NCBI GenBank assembly: GCA_003255065.1
Contig: QAOA01008473.1
Coordinates: 930,001-994,000 of the forward strand
Origin: Cercis canadensis
Lineage: Eukaryota; Streptophyta; Magnoliopsida; Fabales; Fabaceae
Direction: 5' to 3'
DNA: 64,000 bases
Shown here: piece by piece, positions 61,100 to 64,000 of the stretch
Numbering within the stretch: the stretch's first letter is position 1
Layout: each line of letters opens with the position of its first letter
Program-made: the position numbers and the translations under genes
Notes under the pieces: generated by a model
Database searches by the model: none
The model's input: only the letters and a program-made list of their open reading frames with translations
What the model was told of the DNA's origin: nothing

Positions 61100-62850
61100 T
61101 TTTTTTACACGGTGGATGCCAAGTTGCTGGGTGTAAATAATTGAAATTCTTGATGCTTTTCTTTGTGAACATACTTCCTCAGGCCATTTTTTGATTCAAT
61201 TAAATTGAACCTTGCATCAGGTGATCTCTAAGTATTGGTAGGATGGTGGGATTGGTCATTGTAAAAATTGCATTTTTTCATTACAGTTGATTTTTCCAAT
61301 TTAAATACGTTATTTTATTTTAGAAACTTATACTGGATGTATTATTGTGTGTGTAGAAATTATCATTTGGCAAGAAGGTGCCACTGGAATTTTTCTTAGG
61401 TGTAACTCAAATTTTGTTAACTATATTAACTATAATAATGTGACACAAGTTTGGATCGGTGGATAGGCCCCACCAGGCCGCAAAAGTTATATGAGCCAGC
61501 AGAAAACTCGCGCTGGTCCGCGATGTTCAACAGCCATACGGACACGCTGTCTCGCACTTCCTGCTTTAAAGAAAGTTATAAAAGCTGTTCCGACTTTTCA
61601 CTGGAGGCTGAAATGGTAACTCAGCCTTCTCCGTTTTTCTGAATTTAACGACAAATTAAGTATACGCTCGGCTCAACTGTTTCCAACGCCGTAATAATTA
61701 AATGTTATATATTATTTTTTTGGGTATAATATTATATATTACTTTCTTGAAAATTTGTTGTGGTTCATAGTGTTTTGTGAATACACTAATGATGATAGAC
61801 ATGTTGCTGTGGCCTGTGGATAATATTAGAATATTATAAAAAGTTAAAAGAAAAAAAATAAAGGGGATGCTTGATGGATGAGAAAATAAAAAATAGATGA
61901 AAATTGACATACTATATTTTTTTCATTGCTTGCTTTACAAGAACCAAAAATAAAAAATGCTGACCAATCAAAAAAATAAAAAATAAAGATGCTGAAAATG
62001 AGATATCTTTTTGTTTTCGTTTATTTCTTTTTACTTCACTAAGTATTAAGAAGTAAAAATAACAACAATAAGAAAAGTGTAAAAATCAATTTTAAATTTT
62101 AATTTACCGCCATAATTTTTAATTATGATCATAAATGTCTAATTTATATTTCATATTATTTTTAATAAAAAGTCACTTCAAGCTCTTTTGAATTCCGTTA
62201 AAATAGCACAAACACTCCCCTTATTTTAGAAAAATATATAAAAGTTTCTTTAATATTTTCAGAAGCACTAAAAAGTTACGTAATTAGTATGTTAAAAATA
62301 ATGAAGCCATAAATTTTGGTTATCTTCTACGTATCATCATCGAATCATTATAAATGCTTGACATCATGCTTTTCTTTAAGCTGCGATATATGCTAAGTAT
62401 TGAAGTGATTATTATTTGATTTTTAGTTTCATCTTAATATCATTTTTTTAAAATTTCTTCCCCAAGTGCAACTTTTTTTTTTTTTTTTCCCCTTTCCATA
62501 ATCAGTTAAGTTAACTGATTCTTTTTGAAGAAAGCATATAATCCAGAAATGGTAAAGGAAAAGTGAATTTTGGATTAAAAAGAGGATGAAGACAGTCTTC
62601 TTTATTTTTTTTCGGGGAGCGTATTCCTAACCTGCTACCGAGATACGCAGTTTGAATGGAACCTTTATGTTACCATTATACCCTTGATCATTTTTTGTCA
62701 CTCTGGTTTAGTTCTTAAGATCTTCGCACTGTGTGTTAAATGAGGCACATAAAGCGAAGGAAGCTGGTCTTCACTTTAAATCGTTATTAAAGCCGCGAGT
62801 TCCCGAGGAAGGAATAAAGGCCAGATAAAATCTAGGCCAATTTTTTCCCG
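61100..62850. other. Intergenic stretch between the PH-START and TPST genes
   Basis: No gene is seen. The open frame at 61451-61642 has no recognisable domain. Bases 61690-62480 are very AT-rich. A T run lies at 62469-62488. Confidence 0.55.
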
Positions 62851-63653
62851 GGAAAGTACTCGGACTTAATGTTTGGTTGGTGAGAAAATTTGAGAGACTT
62901 TTTTCAGGAGTAACCTCTAAAAGTGGGTTTTGAGTGGGTCCGAGTTGATTCTGAGGTCTGTCCAGTGGACTCCCAACATAGTTTTGCGATTTTATGAGCA
63001 CGAGATCCCGATATCCGATACAGGTAGGTCCATTTAATCTATTTTTTTCATATATTTCCTCTCCTCGAATTGATGCTTGTCTCTGCGTTTGAATTCGTGC
63101 TCTGTTCTTGTCGTTGGTTTTGTTAGGGGTTTTGTTATAGCCATGTTTTCTTGGTCTCCTGTAATATAGACGAACTTTTTCATATTCCATTTTTGCGCTT
63201 GTAAGTCGGAAGAATTCTCTGGTTCCTTTGTTGAATCTGTTGCATCCTTCAATTCTTTTGGTAACATATGAAGCGCATTTTATAACTAGAATTCGGTTTC
63301 TAATTTAGCTCTTATTTCCATCCAAAAGACAAATAAAAATATGGTTCGATTGCTATCTTAGATTAGTTTTGAAAATAGCTTTTAAGTTACTGTGGAAATG
63401 AAATAAAAATCTGTTCTACAGCTAAAATGGAGATGTGTTCGACTATGATTTTCATGCATGATAAACCACTGGCTGGTCTAAGGAATCTAAGATGAAAATT
63501 ATTATTTTCTGTTTTCATTTTTGTAGTTGGCTGGGAATTAAGGATTTTTTTGAAGTAAGCTTGAACTTTTATATATTTATATCGTAGTTAGTGTGGTTAA
63601 TTCTTCTTCAGGTTTCTTCTTTCCTGGCACTTGCAGGAATAGGAATTTAGCGG
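62850..63653 (+). promoter_or_regulatory. 5' leader exon and leader intron of TPST
   Basis: A donor (ACAG then GTAGGT) at 63024 and an acceptor (CACTTGCAG) ending at 63636 frame a likely 5' UTR intron of about 610 bp. The coding ATG follows 17 bases after the acceptor. A second acceptor at 63611 (TTCTTCTTCAG) could also be used. Confidence 0.5.
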
Positions 63654-63974
63654 ATGGATCCTACTCTAAAATTCTGTGTGTTCCTGATGCTTATTGGATT
63701 AGGTACATTATTCCCCATTTAGTCTCTCTACTTAATACTTCTTACTTATTCCTTTATGTTCATTTCATTTAAAATTAAACTAGTGTTCTTTTTTAATTTT
63801 TGTACTAGTGAATGCCTCCATCACAAAAAAAGATTTTGGAACTTGTGAAAGAGTTGTTAGAAGTTGGGCGCACTCTTCACTTGATCAGGAAATCAGAGAA
63901 GATAAACACACCCTAAGGGATTTCCTCTTTTTCCTCCATGTCCCGAGAACAGGAGGTCGCACATATTTTCACTG
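63654..63974 (+). CDS. TPST: Protein-tyrosine sulfotransferase, 5' part (runs past the window)
   Basis: The first two coding exons are present: 63654-63702 and 63809-63974, with a donor GTAATT after 63974. They code for 71 complete residues plus a partial codon. An N-terminal hydrophobic stretch (about residues 5-19, FCVFLMLIGLVNASI) reads as a signal peptide, as in the Arabidopsis type I Golgi protein. Then come FGTCERVVRSWAHSS, KHTLRDFLFFLHVPRTGGRT and YFHC. The HVPRTGGRTYFHC block is the PAPS (5'-phosphosulfate) binding loop. TPST transfers sulfate from PAPS to tyrosines of secreted peptides such as RGF, PSK, PSY and CIF, which control root meristem growth. The rest of the gene lies outside the window. 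The assignment rests on this strong N-terminal match. Confidence 0.88.
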
Positions 63975-64000
63975 GTAATTCAATATAGTTTCAGTTAGTT

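Noticed and set aside
62771-63190. Minus-strand open frame of 139 codons
   Set aside because: It overlaps the likely TPST leader exon and intron, and no domain was seen; taken as a shadow.
1-64000. Possible CRISPR arrays, operons, phage or bacterial defence genes
   Set aside because: The whole window is plant nuclear DNA with introns; no regularly spaced repeats with unique spacers were seen.

Overview
This is nuclear DNA from a flowering plant, almost certainly a eudicot. The genes have many short introns with GT..AG borders, the intergenic DNA is AT-rich, and the proteins match Arabidopsis families closely. The species cannot be fixed from the sequence. Three isolated N characters (23729, 45685, 50645) mark assembly joins in low-complexity or repeated DNA.

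Layout. A Mutator-like DNA transposon carrying a captured host exon lies at 193-1883. It is followed by the exosome subunit gene MTR3/RRP41-like (2205-6491) and the cyclic-nucleotide-gated channel gene CNGC15 (9407-13109). A complete-length but decayed Ty1/copia LTR retrotransposon occupies 13793-19594; its right LTR has been hit by a 551-bp foldback MITE. About 9.5 kb without recognisable genes follows. Then come LOG (cytokinin activation, 29266-32063), a large two-domain type II membrane glycosyltransferase-like gene (36471-40324), a DUF707 gene (43072-47000), a hAT-type MITE (47518-48227), a UDP-xylose transporter gene (UXT type, 50050-51732), a PH-START-EDR2_C lipid-binding protein gene (53673-61099), and the first two coding exons of tyrosylprotein sulfotransferase TPST (63654-63974, running off the end).

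All eight host genes are on the + strand. Exon models were built by hand by splicing at GT..AG so that each reading frame matches its family. Every complete model totals a multiple of three bases: MTR3 256 aa, CNGC15 698 aa, LOG 210 aa, glycosyltransferase 929 aa, DUF707 381 aa, UXT 348 aa, PH-START 734 aa.

Context. From memory, Arabidopsis chromosome 2 holds CNGC15, LOG1, a DUF707 gene, UXT1 and a PH-START gene in the same order (At2g28260 to At2g28320). A paralogous DUF707 gene sits beside TPST on chromosome 1 (At1g08040/At1g08030). The window therefore looks like an ancestral block whose members were later sorted between duplicated Arabidopsis segments. Four adjacent genes (glycosyltransferase-like, DUF707, UXT, TPST) are known or likely Golgi proteins. 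No bacterial-type system, CRISPR array or gene cluster of an unknown kind was found; the most unusual structures are the nested transposons, the exon-capturing MULE, a Gly in the CNGC15 pore filter, and two near-identical tandem duplications.
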